A program made the position numbers and the translations under genes. 64,000 bases of DNA from Setaria digitata. Its lineage: Eukaryota; Nematoda; Chromadorea; Rhabditida; Setariidae. The notes below the pieces were generated by a model. That model was not told the origin of the DNA. It did no database searches and saw only the letters and a program-made list of their open reading frames with translations. Position 1 is the first letter of the stretch; the number at the start of each line of letters is the position of its first letter. The stretch spans positions 186,001 through 250,000 of the forward strand of contig RCAB01000021.1 of the NCBI GenBank assembly GCA_003640385.1, written 5' to 3'. Of this stretch, positions 25,201 through 40,200 are shown piece after piece.

Positions 25201-28200
25201 AGAGCACCTAACAGCGAACTGAAAGTCGTGCTTTTGCGAAAAAAAAAAAAAAAAAAAAAAAACCCAAGGCTTACAAAATTGTATGGTCGACAAGAAGCAC
25301 TTGACTTGGTTTGGAAAAATTCAAAGTGGTTGACATTTAATGACTTATGGAATTGCTCATCAAGCTGCTTTTTTTAAATGAAATAAATGGATTCTGAGAA
25401 CCTTCTGGAAAAGATATCGGGCTTCTTCCATTTCAACTTCAAAGTGGTTCACATTTAATGCTTTTGCTTGACTAAGATATGACCAAGCAACTTGTAAATG
25501 CCCATCGTGCCTTGCTAAGCGACAGCTTTGTAAAAATAGGTCACAGATCGGTCGCCTTCCAATATTATCGTCCAACAATCCCAACAAGCTTCGTCGAACA
25601 TTCAATATAGGTTCCAAAACACTAGCACATTGAATTGCCTTTGTATCTCGTTTCTAAAGACCGAAACAACGCTATTTTTTTTTACAAGAGTCAACAAACA
25701 ATTATTTAAAGACCGACAACTCAACCATATTAAATTTAAAAGGTATAAAAACTAGGCCAAGAAGAATATTCAATAAGTGAATCACTTTAATTCGCATAAA
25801 AAATAAATTGGCAGTAAGAGATGATCGTTTAACCTAATTAATGGATAAATTTGAGCCAGGAAATTTGTTCTAAGCTCATCACTAAGCTTTGGTATCAATT
25901 CTCAAGTTTCTAAGAGAAGCAACTAGGAACTTTGTGAATAATTTATGAGCCTTAAAATATTCTGCTGATCTCTCTCCAAATTTTTAAAAATCAAAATTCC
26001 AGACAATTTCTTAAACACACCTGCCAAACACTCAAAACCTTAGTTAAATCCTCTACTGATAAGATTCCACCATCCTGCAACTTCAGCGTACTCTTCGCAT
26101 CTTCTATTTCTGCCAATATATGCAATCTAAAAATCAATTAAATTAAATAAACGATAAAGCAGTATAGTCAAAGTAACTACTGTATACAAGGACACGTAAC
26201 AATGTAGGAAATCATAGACAAATCTAATTATAGTAACACAATAAAAGTTTGAGGAGGGGAATAGAAGATACCGATTAAATAATTAAATATTTTGATAATT
26301 AATGTAACGGTTTGATGGCAAAAATAAATAACAATAATAATAAATAATAATAGTAAAACAATAACGGGAATAATAACGGTTCCACCTTTCAGTGAAGCAA
26401 ACGAAGAAATGATGCTGAAATATGATTTCAACGAAAAAAATCACGAGCAAGCTCACTGAGTGATATTTTTATAGGCTTGGGTGTAGGTATCTGAATCTTC
26501 AATACTCATAGCCGTCAGTGCATCTACCAAACGTGTTCGAGCATTCACTAAATAATCATTCATCAAATCAAATTGTTGGTTTTTCAAAGCACAAATTATG
26601 CTTGCATATGTAGCACCACATGTCATCGTTTTGGGCTTCTTGCACACTAAAGTTGTTAAATCATCCCAAAGTTGCAACTGCCACATTGCTTCAAGTTGAC
26701 ATGAGCGCAATTCTATAATAAAATTAGTTTTACATTCAAGGTACAGAATAAATTGCTATTTCAGAAGCCCTTAAATTAAGTCGAGTTATTATAAAGAAAC
26801 AAACTTCTGTTACTCCTGTGAAACTAATTTGATTTATATATGAATAAAGAATTTACATAAAAATGTAACAATGTAACTCTTTCAAACTGATTTCTTCTTC
26901 ATAACCAAATGACCCTCAAAATGAAAGAAAAAAAGTCACAAAGTATTCAGTACTCTATTAACAAATGAAAAAATGAGCTACTTTCTTGAAATTCAACATT
27001 TTCCGGTCTTTCTAACAAATCAGCAATTCCACTCAGTGCTAATCGTGGTTCATTTAGACGTAATAAGCATTTGGTATAGGAAGGCTGAAAATGTGTTGAA
27101 TGTGGTTACAATGGATTGTATACGGCTTGATTAAATTTCTAATTCTCATTAAATTCAATCTATGAAACATCGCAGAAAAATAATTTAAATTATTTAGTTA
27201 TAATTTCTTCAAGAAATATCGCAATTATAAAGCTCTAATGTGTTTGCAGTGCAGATCTTCAAACCTGAACAACTCATTGATAAAGCATCCCAAGGTTTAC
27301 TATGCCGTCTTGATCAAAGAGCAAAATGTTTTGCCAGATTTAAGAATTTCCATACAACGTCTTGGTTTGAATTTTAGAAAAAAAAAAAACATACAGTTTT
27401 AAAGAAGTGGAATAATATCTGAATGTGATATTTCCATAAATTAAAAGAAATTGGACTCAATTCACATGACTGCTGCAATTATCAACTTGATTTAATTTTA
27501 GGATTGTTAAAAATTTCGGATAATGACTGCATTCACCTCGGCATTGTTCGATTTCTGGTACAAGGGTAACGCATCCCAGTAATTCCCATCTGCTTCTAAT
27601 GACAAAATTCGATCGTTTATAGCTGGTTCAGCGTAGGAACGTATCGTTTCAAAAGCTCCAGCTACGCCATCCGTATCTCCCAGATCAAAATAAATCTTCT
27701 GAAGAATGCTGCTAAAATAAGAATTCAAAAACTGTGAGCAGGGATAAAAAGAATATATAAAGAAATAGTCTACTTCAAGAAAGCTGAACTGATCAGCTTT
27801 GAATAATGTCTGACCATGTTCGTCGGAGCCAATTGCATATTGCTCGCACCTAAAATTTGAAAATTAAAAAAATTATGCAAGCATATGTAAAAACTACAAA
27901 GGTTTTGATAATGACCATTTGAAAAATACAGCAGAAAGGTTGCATACTTCCAAGAATGAGTGTGGAAGACGTTTAAAAATGAAAGATGTAAAACAACAAC
28001 AACAGAAATGCCTAACCATTTCAACGCTCTTGTCGTACAATGACATACTCCAGCTGCGGCAACTATCAAGCAGTTCCCATCAGTTAATGTCTGTGTTGTT
28101 ATATTTGATAAAATTTCGAGAGTACGATGAAGGATCTGGAAAGGCTTGAATCAGTTAATCTGCTTGATGCCGATCTATTTATAAAACATACATTAAATGA

Positions 28201-31200
28201 AATCAGAAAAATCACACTATATTTAAATTTATAATTAAAATAAAATCCATAAAATTAGCACTTCAACCTAAAAAACTTATAAATAAAATAAATTAAAATA
28301 AAAACACCGTATCAGCTGGAATTTTTAAGGATCGACGATGATATGCAAAACATTCCAGGCAGTCGATTACAGCAAAAATCAGATGTGCAGCTGATCGAGG
28401 CCATCCACTATCGGTAATTGCTCTACGCAGTACTGCGACGATTTCTATACCCACCTAAAGAAAATAGAATTTATTAAAGCTTTCAAATCAGTTACTGAAA
28501 ACAAATAATTAAAAGCGAAGCCGGTTATTTAAATACCAGCCATTGCGAAACACGACATAATTTATTTTTTTTTTTTTTTTATAATTTATTTTTTGTTTTT
28601 TTTATTTTTTATTTTTGCAATATGTACAAAAAATTTCATTTTTCTTCTTCGTTTCAATTTTTAACAGTCCTCCAAAAGTGTTTTGTTTTTGTTTCTCTTG
28701 ATGTTAGCATGTTTTGAATTACAAAAGAAAAATTATGAGATGGCACAGAAAATCTAATGAGAAAAATCCTCAAATAACCTCTATGGCTAATGAAAAGTTT
28801 AAAATTTGAATTACTTCATTCATGCATGCCAAATTGTGTTCAATGATAGTCTGCAGAATTAACTGTGGCAAAATGAAGCTTGCAAAAATGACATCGGCAT
28901 TTACCAAACCCTCTAAAGCACCGAAAAAAATCTTTAATTTCCCATCACGTATCTGTAATTAATGCCTTTTTTGTACACACTGATGAGGTTTAAAAGAAAA
29001 AAAAATTCAAAAGTTGCAAACAGCATTCACGAACATGACCATTAAGAAGATCAGAAGAAAACGGTTTGGATAGATATTACAATAGAAAGTTTTGTTCAAA
29101 AGAGAAATAAGATAACATCACTAATATTTTATGAAATCGAGGGCAATGTGGTGAGGGGACTATGTATTGAGAATTATGAAATAAAGTTTAGAAAAAGTGA
29201 ATGATGCAAAAGTAAAAAAAAAAGAACACTGCGAAAAAAAACCACCATTGCTTACTTTAGAGGCCGTTATTTTATACCACAGATTTAACCAACTTCTAAA
29301 ATCTTTCACCTTTCCACATTCTATTATCGGCCTGAAAAATGACACATATGATTTTCACTTTAGCGAAGGAAATATCCACGAATGTTGAAAAATGGAAACA
29401 GCGATTCAACCCCAAAGCTTCAACACGTTCAATCTTCAGGACGTTGTTGTGAAGTTTTATTTTAACTTTTATTTATCATTCTACAATCTATATAACAAAC
29501 TTATACCTTGTTGTTGTGAGCTGTTGGTGAGGCCTATGTAATATGAAACTTGATTTTCTGAGCATCGCTAATGAATTTCGACACTGACTGCTTAACAAAT
29601 CCCACAGGTGCGAACTCTCCGAGCTATTTCTTCCAAGCAGTTCGCGTAAAACAGTTTGTATACTATAGGAGCATTCAACTTGCATGCTAGCGTCTAGTAC
29701 TCCAGAAAATGCCACCGCAGCTTGCTCCAAAAGTTCAATATAAAACTGGAAAAAAAATTCGCATTAAATGAGAATCTCTTACAAATTATACAATATTAAC
29801 TAAAGACTAACACAATGCTAACTTTATAATTATTAATAAGTACAACAAAATCATTCATTAAACAAAAAAAAAAAAGTAAATGAATTCGCAAAAACAATAA
29901 CGATAAAAAGCAGAAAGATTAAAATTGAAAGAAGCACGTATAAATTAAAATAAAAGCTGCAAGAAATAACTACCAAATATTAATGAACTTTGGCATTCAG
30001 TAATCGCTGGTTATTTAAAAGCACAAATAATGTCAACTACCTGCTCTCCAGAATCAACAAATACAAATCGTGCGCTGTGTCGATCACCATTTGCATTACT
30101 TGTTAGTGACAAACCAATACGACCTGGATCAACAGCACCTAAGCAACCAAGTGCTAGAGAAGCTAAATAACGACATTCAGCTAACGAACTCTTCCGTATG
30201 ACTTGCAGAAGTGATGGGACCTAAAAGTGAATGCAACAATTTTCGAAATTCAAATCTCTTAAACAAATATGCTAAACTTTGAAGAAGCTGAAGGAATATA
30301 AGCTTGATTTAATTCCCTCAACTTCTAAAACATGCTTAAATTGCATAACATTGCTATGATCAAATGAGAGACAAGAAATACTCCAATATGAAAAAAGTTT
30401 ATATTACAAAATAACACACCAATTCTGCAGCAACGCTATCAAAACTACTATCCGACAATTCACTGCATTCATTAAGCGTACTTAATAATTTATGCAGTAT
30501 CACTTCGCCAACTTCCTCATAATTTTCCTTCATTAAAGAAGCGCATGCATGAAAAACCTAAAAAAAATTGAGTTTGAGGACTACTACATCTATTAGACGT
30601 AGGACAGTTCCCATATGAAAGTCATTAATTCAAAGCAATAATTTTAAAGAAATGGCTTTGCACGAGGAATTGTTGAGAGCATTTTGCACCTCGCAATCTT
30701 GAAGTTCAAAACTAGAGATGAACATTTCCAGCTCATGATTTATGCAGCATTGCTATTCAACAAATTCAATAAAAAGTAAACCAGTTCTGAAGGGGACTTC
30801 GCAAGTGCTGAAGAGAGATATTCGTTGATTGAAATCTTCGGGTTATCCCAAAACACCAAAGCAATACGTTCGAAATCCCCACTAAAAAAATAAGTCTTTC
30901 ACAGACAGAAGGTACATTAGTAAAACAATTAATAACCGCTCCAATGAAAATAATAAAAATATGTTTACTCGTAACTTAGATCATAAAAAATTTTGATTTA
31001 AGTAAAATTTACTTCGCTGCAAAGTGCAATTGCCTTTTCTCAAAAATATATTTCAGTAGATCATCAGCTTGTTCATAACGTAACAGAGGAACGAGTGAAA
31101 CCAGTATTTGCGGCAGAAGTTTCACCAGAACCTGAAATTCCAAAAAAAATTTACAAAGTACGATAAAATTTTTAAAAATTTAAAACGACTGGTAATAGTA

Positions 31201-34200
31201 ACAGGAATGATACACCTCACATGCACTAGAAATTTTTTTCAATTTGTTAGGTTTCAACGAACCAAACTTTGAACATCTAATCAGCTACCGTATTTTCCTT
31301 TACTTCACTGCACTAATTACAGATAGTAAATAAATAAAAGCAGAGATAATTACAACTACGAGCCACATAATGAAAAAGTTTAAATGACGTGTTTTTAAAA
31401 TATGAAGTGGTCAAAAAAAATTTACCTCATCTGACATTGTTTTCAAATAAATTTTCCATACTTCAATGACAACACTGCCTAACGATGTAAAAGCACGTAA
31501 AACAATGAGCATTTTATCAGCTGTCTGGAATTTTTTTACGAAATATTTTTATAGCTTCTTATAAAAATTACAGAAATTGAGCTGCATCTCTAAATTTTCT
31601 GTGCAGATCTGGAACTGATTCTTAATCCTATAAAATCAAAACCTTAATGTTTACAGGCTCACAATAATCTGAATGATTTCATTTATAATAAATTCTTTAC
31701 TTCTTTTTAAATCATCCAAACCGCCTCCTATCCTCGGTTTGAAATTAGCAAACACGTCCGAAGATACGAGTAAAATAACTCATTTCGAACCATTCAAAAT
31801 CACAATTCGATTGATTAAATGAATTAAAAGACCAACTTTATCAAGAAAATCGGTGCCGTCTATTCTGATCATAGCCATCATTTTACAAAGACTTGATACT
31901 AACACCAATCGTTCATCATAAAAGCGATCATCATTAACAGCTTGTCGGAAATGTAATAAAATTCCCAAATAACTGTAAAAAAAAAGGAAAAAAAATAAAC
32001 TGAAATACAAATGGTAATATTATAATGGTTGATTTTTTCAAAATCATATTACTAACTAATAAGATATAAAACTGGTACTGTTAATGTGATAATGTATCCA
32101 TTAAACAACTTTCTCCAGCTTCACGTACTTTTAGAAGTATTATAAATCATCTGATGAATAGTAACCGTGAAATTATCACTATGAAAGTAAAATACAAATT
32201 CAAGAAAAGCTATAAAATGAAACCTTTCCCTGATGAAAGCAGTAAAATTGAATGGACAATTCCGACCGTAGGTTAATTTATGTAAGTTTTTGATGTGCAT
32301 CATCGCTTTCTCCTCATGAACACACAAATGTTCTAGCAAAAAAACAGTACATTCATAAGCTTTCTTCGAAACCAATGTTGACTGAAATAAGGACGAAGTC
32401 ATCTGAATTAAACAAAAAAAATATATAGGGAACAATCCAGAAACCTTTTAAGAAAGAAAAAGGTGATCATTGCATCACTGCTGTAGCTGTGACAGCCTTA
32501 CCCAAATTGTTTAAAATGTGCAAAAAAAAAAAAATGAATGCCTCCCATACCACAATGATATTATTTTACATTCTTTTTCCGAACAGAAATTCAGCTCTGG
32601 TGATAAAGAACTTGTCTAGTAAAATGAGGAAAAAATGATACACAGATCAATACCTACCCAATTACAACCTCCTTTGGTATAAATGCTTATAAAATTTAGG
32701 GCATTTTGCATAATTTCGGTTGATAAATCCTTTAAGAGATGCTTAACCAATAAGAGTGGCAAAGATTCTTCCATCAATATTTCTGGTTGCATTCGCCGTA
32801 TTCGCACGATTGTATCCAGCGTCACTTGCACTTTTTCCCTCTCCGTCAAACAATCCAGTAAAAGGGAAGTAACAATTTCAGGAGATGCATCTTGCATAAA
32901 GCTAAAGAGATCAGTGGTCAACAAAAAGCGTCCCTTTCAATCTGATATTATGTTTTAAATCTCACAAACTGTAACATTCTCTTAATCAGAAACTGTATCA
33001 ATTCAGAGATGAAAAACTAGTTCCAGTTTTTGGCAATTTACAGTATTCTTTTTGCTTATTCAGCAATTCCAAAAATATCTGATCTTTTGTTCTGAATGTA
33101 ACTTGGAAGTGTCGGTCACGCCATTTAATGATTATAAGGAGGTTCGGATTGAGTGTTTTGATAAATGACGCTATTCAGTTCGATTTGTAGTTGAAATATT
33201 TCTGAAGTTGTTAAATAAGCAAAGGAAATACTGCGATACTGTGAATTATTGACCACTAGAGCAGGACGCAGTAAAAAATACATTAAAGTAACGTACGAAT
33301 AAAATCAAAAACATAGCCTAACAATTGAAATAAAAGAAGACCGCTTACCTTTCTATATCATCTTTTGGAAAATCAAATATTTCAACAACAACATTTAGAG
33401 CATACTCGATACTTCTTTCAAATCTTTCATCACCGAACTGTGAAAAACTGTCTGAAAATCCATAAGATGAGGAACTAAGAAATAAGCAAGTCGGCAAAAA
33501 AGACAAAAAGATTAGAAAGTGGAAGTATGTGCCAGAAAGCAGAACACATAAGACCAAATTCAACTTAGCAGGTGATGAAGATGTTGTTTTTTTTTCCTTA
33601 GAATCATTTTTCAAACGGCAATACTTTCAGAAGAAATCGACACTTTACCTCGTTTCAACGGCCTCGTTCCTTCAAACTGTTCAAATACTATGCGTTTGGT
33701 AAGGTTTTCCAATATGTACTTCTTTTTTCGAAGAAACCACTGCCGTGGATGTAAATTAGGAGCGTATTTTTCCATGCGATCCTACAACCTAACTAAGATA
33801 ATTCTGCATTGCAAATTCGTTCAAATTTCAAAACTCTAAAAATTCAATATATATTATGTTCAAATTTCATAGATTCTAAAAATTCCAATATACGTATATT
33901 CAAATATTATTATGATTTCGGAAAATAAATATAAAAAAGAATGAAAGGAAAGACAAAATAAAATGTAAATTACTCAACCTCAACAGCTTGTTTGACTTCA
34001 GCGACAATAAATGCATATTCATAAACAGTTGCAACGTTAAGAAGATGATTTAAACACATCAGAAAAACAGTATCATTCTGAGCATTGCTGGAAAAGTGCA
34101 ATTTTTTTGAAATGTGATAATCAAAAAAAAAATACTGTGTCGATAAGTCTTATAAGGAATCTAACATTAGATAAGTATTATTGAAAAATGCCACGTTCCG

Positions 34201-37200
34201 CTCTTCATTTTATCCTCTTCCCCTTTCCAAATTTATTTTTACACAGCTCCCGCATTCAGATAAAGCTGAAGTGATAAAAATATATGGCATCTTCACTTTA
34301 AGGAAATGCATATCACTACACAAACACAGACTGAGTAAAAATTAAAAAGTCAAGTTAAAATATTTAATTATTAACAGCTATAGATTTGTTTACTCGGAAA
34401 TATGTTGCTGATTACTAGTACTTACATCAGACACGACACTACATGGAACCTGAAATTGTCGAACGATTTCGGTACTTTTTGTAAGTCGCCAATAACCTGC
34501 AACACTCCATCTTGCACATTTTCAAGCTTCAGTTCCATCATTGGCTTCAGACACCATCTAAACTTCCAACGTTGCAAATAAAAGACTTGTACTGCATTTA
34601 CAAAACTACGAAATAAATTTCCATTATTTCCAAAATAATTTGAGAATAGAAATTGTAAATCATATTCAGATCTTTTGACTACACCATCAACTCACTTAAT
34701 AGTGAAAGTAACAGGTCAAAATTTGGCTTAAAATAAAACATAAACTTCGAACAGGCTTCCGAACCCAAGACTTTTCGATTATTCAATATAAGCCTTCCTC
34801 CATCATTAGCATAACCTACAATCCTTTTTTTGAATCTCCTCTTACTTTTATGCTCTTAGAGATAGCCCCACTGGCATCAGAAATGTTATTCTTCGAGTCA
34901 TACAAAAAAAAAAAAAAAAAAAGAATTTCATTGTAATCTACGAAACTTTAAATTTTGAAAAGAACGCACTGAAATTCGGATCGCAGATCTTCGTCATTTT
35001 CTTTCATCAAGATCAACATACAAAGCATCTCTGCCTCATATTTGTGCAATACAGTGAACGAAATATGATTTAGCAAAGAGGCCAGAAGTTCGCAGCAACC
35101 TAATTTTGTCGCAATATTACCATGCACAGCTTTTTTTATAAGTTCGAAAATTTTATCCAAATTAATATCTAAATTTCGGTTAGCACTTTCCTTTTGTCGA
35201 CACATCATACATACTTCATCATCAGCTAACCGCTTCTCCATACTTACAAAACAAAATGCTCTTGCTATCGCCTAAAATAACATTGTTCCAAGGAAATCAG
35301 CGACCGTGCTAATAAAATGCCAGTAACCTTACAAAAACAGTCTGGATTAAGAAAGTTTACTAAGAAAAATAGCAGTAGACAAAAAAAAAATTTATCAATC
35401 ACTTTACTTTTAAAACAGCAGGACATAATTCGGTTTTATCGTCATTTTGAAGTGCATACATTCCATGATAAAGTACATGATTTAAAAGAAACTCGAATGA
35501 ATTCCTTTCTGCAATGATGAAAATCACACAGAAAAGTGGGAAAATGAGCAGTGTTAATTCGAGTTGGAACTGTTAAAAAATCTTTCATAAATTGCTCCAA
35601 TTTAATAACTGACAGAAAATGCAACAAATCTGGAGATTTGTTGGATCCCAAAAAATTTATTGCAGTGACAATTATCTCACATGCTGTAGAGAGGATAAAA
35701 ATTTTTTGACAACGAATCAACAACTAATTTACTTCAGTGCTGGATTAGAAGAAAAACTTTAAAAACTAAACGTTCTTTAGTAGGAAAAACCTGATGAAAA
35801 AATGAAGGAAGGAAAATATTCGACGGCTGTTCTCAATAAGGATGCTTCTGTAGATGTCAAAGCAGTGATATATACTTTGCGACGCCATTCCGGACAAACA
35901 CTTATATGCACTAAAGCCGGAATCGTGCTCGCTTTGATATCAAGTGCTGAAATCTAAATTCTTTGTAACTTCGGTACAGGTTAATTTAAATTAAAGGAAA
36001 ATCTAATTCCCTTACAGAAAAAAAAAAAAAAAAAGAAAAAACTTACATAGGTAACGACTGCAAGACAAAGATAATTTGTGAATTTGTGATAACATTGGTA
36101 AAGCTGAGTCAAAACGCTTCAAATCAGCAATCAAGTCCTGGAAATCATAATTTAGCTCCTAATCAAGATTTTTCAACAAGCACTACAACGACTGACATCA
36201 GAAGATGTTCCCAGTCTTATAGCTCATTAAACCAAACGTTTATACAATTAGGAATTTGTAGTTCTGCATGACCATGAATTTAATAACGGTGCACAAAATT
36301 TATATCAAACAAAAAAAAAAATTACAGCTGTTTGAAGCCACGGTAATGACAGGATAGCAAGCCAGAAATCAAGTTCTGTTTCGACACATTCAGTGAAAGC
36401 TGAGACGAGTGAAATTAATGCAGCTAAAGTCTCCTTGCCATTATTTGACATCTTTGAAATATTTTCAAGAGTCTAGAAAAAATAACATTGGGAAGTGAAA
36501 AACTATATGATAATGTCAGAACTTAGATAAACAATTATAAGTTTAGATTTTGCCATTTTCAATAAACATTGCATAAACATTTATTTTTGAAATCACTTAT
36601 AATAATATTCTATTCGTTTGCAACAGAAATCAGTGGAATAAATCAATCTTTATAATAGATGCAAACTGTAACGAATCTAATTCTAAAACTCATTTTTAAT
36701 ATGAAATATTGAGCATGTTTTTACTTAATTCTTTTTCAGGCACCGACTTCACTTTCAAAAGTCATGGAGGAGTAAAATCAATCTACAAGTTGCTAAAGAA
36801 TGATTAAATAGAAGGAAGTGTTCTTCTACCTAATCATAGTTTTGAAACAGTAATTTTTAAAGGTCCAAAAGAGCTGAATTCACATACGATGAAACAAGAA
36901 AGAAGATGCGATACATCACAGAAACGACAGTTTCACAATTATGAAGTAAACATCAAAACAGGATTAAAAGCTCACTTCTATTACTTCTGTTGTTTCAGGA
37001 ATAATTTTGGAGATAAAAATACCGCCTTTATCTTCCCCCAAAGTTTCTTGTAGTGCCACAACCATTACTTCCCTCATTCGCAAATATTTAGTAACCTGAA
37101 GCATTTTTTACATCAAGTGTAGAATTTGAAGGATTACTGGAAATGACTACAGAGATACATACCCCACTTTCACTGTAACGTTCTCGAGCAAATACCAACT

Positions 37201-40200
37201 GCTGAACAAGTTCTTCGATTAGTAGTCTGGAAAAAAGAAAAATATATATAATATATATATTTTTTTTAAATATATATTTTAAGGAAAGGACTCTTCAGTA
37301 ACCTACAAATCTACAATATCTGTCAAGAAATAATATTTCTCTCTTTATAAATATATTTCATTTTGAATGCGAACCTGTAAAGGAAAGAGGGATTGCCACC
37401 AATTTAAGTACATCAACTAATCCAGGAAATAATACTTACGATGAACTGATATTATTATGTTCCAACACCACAAAAATGAACTTGAATAATTCACCGACGT
37501 TTTTAGCCTTTATTTGTAATTCATATGTAAAAATTTTCCTCACAACAGTATATAAATGACTGGACAGAACGCAGAATTCTTCTCGAATCTCCTTTTTAAT
37601 TCGTAAATTAACAGAGCATAAATCGATTAAGAGAATAAATAAACGCTCCTCTGCAATTTGAAATTATAAAGAAGAGAAATTACTGCTGGTTCTTAGATCT
37701 CACTTCAATTTATGAATCAAGGAAAACTTGGAATGAAACACTTACAAGTTGTATATCAAAATTTATGAAAATAGTGATTTCTTAATCCACTGCTTTGTTT
37801 TTTCCCCTATTTGTAGGCTAAGAAAAAAATATTTGATAAAATTTAATAAATTAAAAATTAGAACCAAAGTTGACAAGTGGCATTTGCTCAATTAGTATGA
37901 GTTTCATTTTCCCGGAATCATTTACTTCATTCTTATCCCACTAATCATCTCTTGGTTCATAAGTGTCTACCGTTTCAAACACAAATCACAAATTATCCCA
38001 GCAATCTTGGAGAGAGTTGACTAGTGATAACTTGAAACACTGACAGAAAATGGTATGAATCCTAATCTAAATGTTCGACAAGTTAGTCCCAATAAAATGA
38101 AAATGTAAAGAAAATGCAGCAGTGTTAATGAAAAGAAATTAGAAAACAAGCTTCGGCTGGTCTAAAATTTGCAAGAAATATGTTTTGTCATCATATGCCA
38201 TCCATGTCCACACTCAAACTATAAAAGAAAGCATATTTTTACTACTAAAGGCAGAAATCTTTCCAGAAAAATTATGAGTTAGGAAAACTTCTAAAAAGTT
38301 AGAGAATACAGCACATTGACACCAACAAAGAAATGTTATTATTCCATTTTAATTTTAGAAACATGCCTGGTTTTTTACGTGAGCAGCAAATCTCGGCAAC
38401 TTGTTTCGTCCACTTCAAGCAATAATAAAATTCCAATTTACTGAAAGTTTCGCATTTATCGATGCTAAAAAAGAGCTCCAATTAATCAAATTTTAATTTT
38501 AGCCTTTTCATCCCTAAAAGTACTTCTTTTGTTGATGCTTATATGAAGAAAATAAATCTTCCAGCACCAGAATTTGAAAAGTGTTGTAAAAAATTAACTG
38601 AAAATTAAGAGGACAGCATTACGTATAGCTAATATGGGAAAGTGTTTAAGAAAAAAATGTAAAGTAATAAAGTTTATAATTCGCTAACTTCAATAACTGT
38701 TAGACTTACTTCCTAAAAGCATCGCCAAAAGTACGTTCACAAGTTTCCAACGCCTCTTTCAAGTATGTTTCGTCATCACCAACCAGTTCGGATGATAAGT
38801 CATAGAGCCATCTTTCTACAGCCATTAAATCATCAAACAATAAATCCGCAAACACTGCATTACATGCATCCATTGAAAGTAATCGCTGGGTAATCAGTAT
38901 TGCCTTCTGCAAAAAGCATAAGGAGTAGAGTTAGTACTCTAAAGTGATGCATCATTAAATGACCGTAAATTTATAAGAACTCTTCACTAATCAACTGATT
39001 TAATGCTATAATAAAGAAATAATGGTAAATTATGAAAAACTCAAAGGGTGACTATACAACTTGGTTCGGTTAATGTAAAAGATCGATTATTTAAATCTGT
39101 TATTTGTTTGAAGAGAATTTAGGTGAATCATCAATACGAATGAACTGAAAACAGTATAGCTATTTACGTCTCACCTCTCTGTATGTTATTCCTTACTGTT
39201 TTTCTTTGATATAAATCGAAATATAAAATTACTACAATTCCACTGGCTGAATAAAAAAAGTAATAACGTACATTCTTCACCCGTGAAGTACCTACGAGAA
39301 TAAGTCGTAACAAACAGAACCACAAATGTATTAAAACATCTTCCTGTTGTATAATCGATTCATCCAGTGTTCCATGTTGCAAAATCGACCTTAAATTCTA
39401 CAGTAACATTAAACGATTCATGATAGTTATACAAGGAAGTAACAAGTTGTATGAACTGAAATTCTTAAAAAACACTTAGGCAAGTAAGAGTAAACTTATA
39501 AAACAGTTATCATCAGATTAAAACATCAAGAACTATAATTTGCTGAGATAATAAATGGATGAGGCATGTTTGCTGAACAATTTCGCTGTTTATACCAGGT
39601 CTGAAAATTCATTTATCCTAGATTTTCTAAAAAAAAAAAGAAAAAAACTTAACAATAACACGTCCTGAATAATCGAATCACTACCCGACAAACAATTGAC
39701 CACAAATTCTACTGGTTTCAGAACGATATCACCTATTGGAGTGGCGAATAATATTTGTTCATTGTCATTATTAATTTGAAATATTAAAGGACTTTTCTTA
39801 TCCACTAAATCTGAAGATTTATTAATGTAGCAATAAAGTAAGTAGTCGCAATATAAATAGTATCAACTGGTACTAACTGGAAAAAAGTGACTTAGATAGA
39901 TAGTAAGTTTTATAAAAGTGAGGCAGAAGAAATCTGAAATGTTGAAGCGAAAAGAAATAACTACTGAGAAATCCTATCCCTTGGACCAAGAAATCCAGTG
40001 GTAGTTTCGGGCATAATAATCGAAACTAGGCTGTGCCTCTGTTTCAAAACATCTGAAATTTTAGTAAAAGAAAAATTCGGTTCTTACTTTTTAATAAGGA
40101 AACTATCTGTTTTTGAACGAATGATAAGAGAGATGGCTGCAGAAGTTTCGTGAGCTCTATAATGCAATCCTGATAGAGACCAGCGAATTTCATATGAACA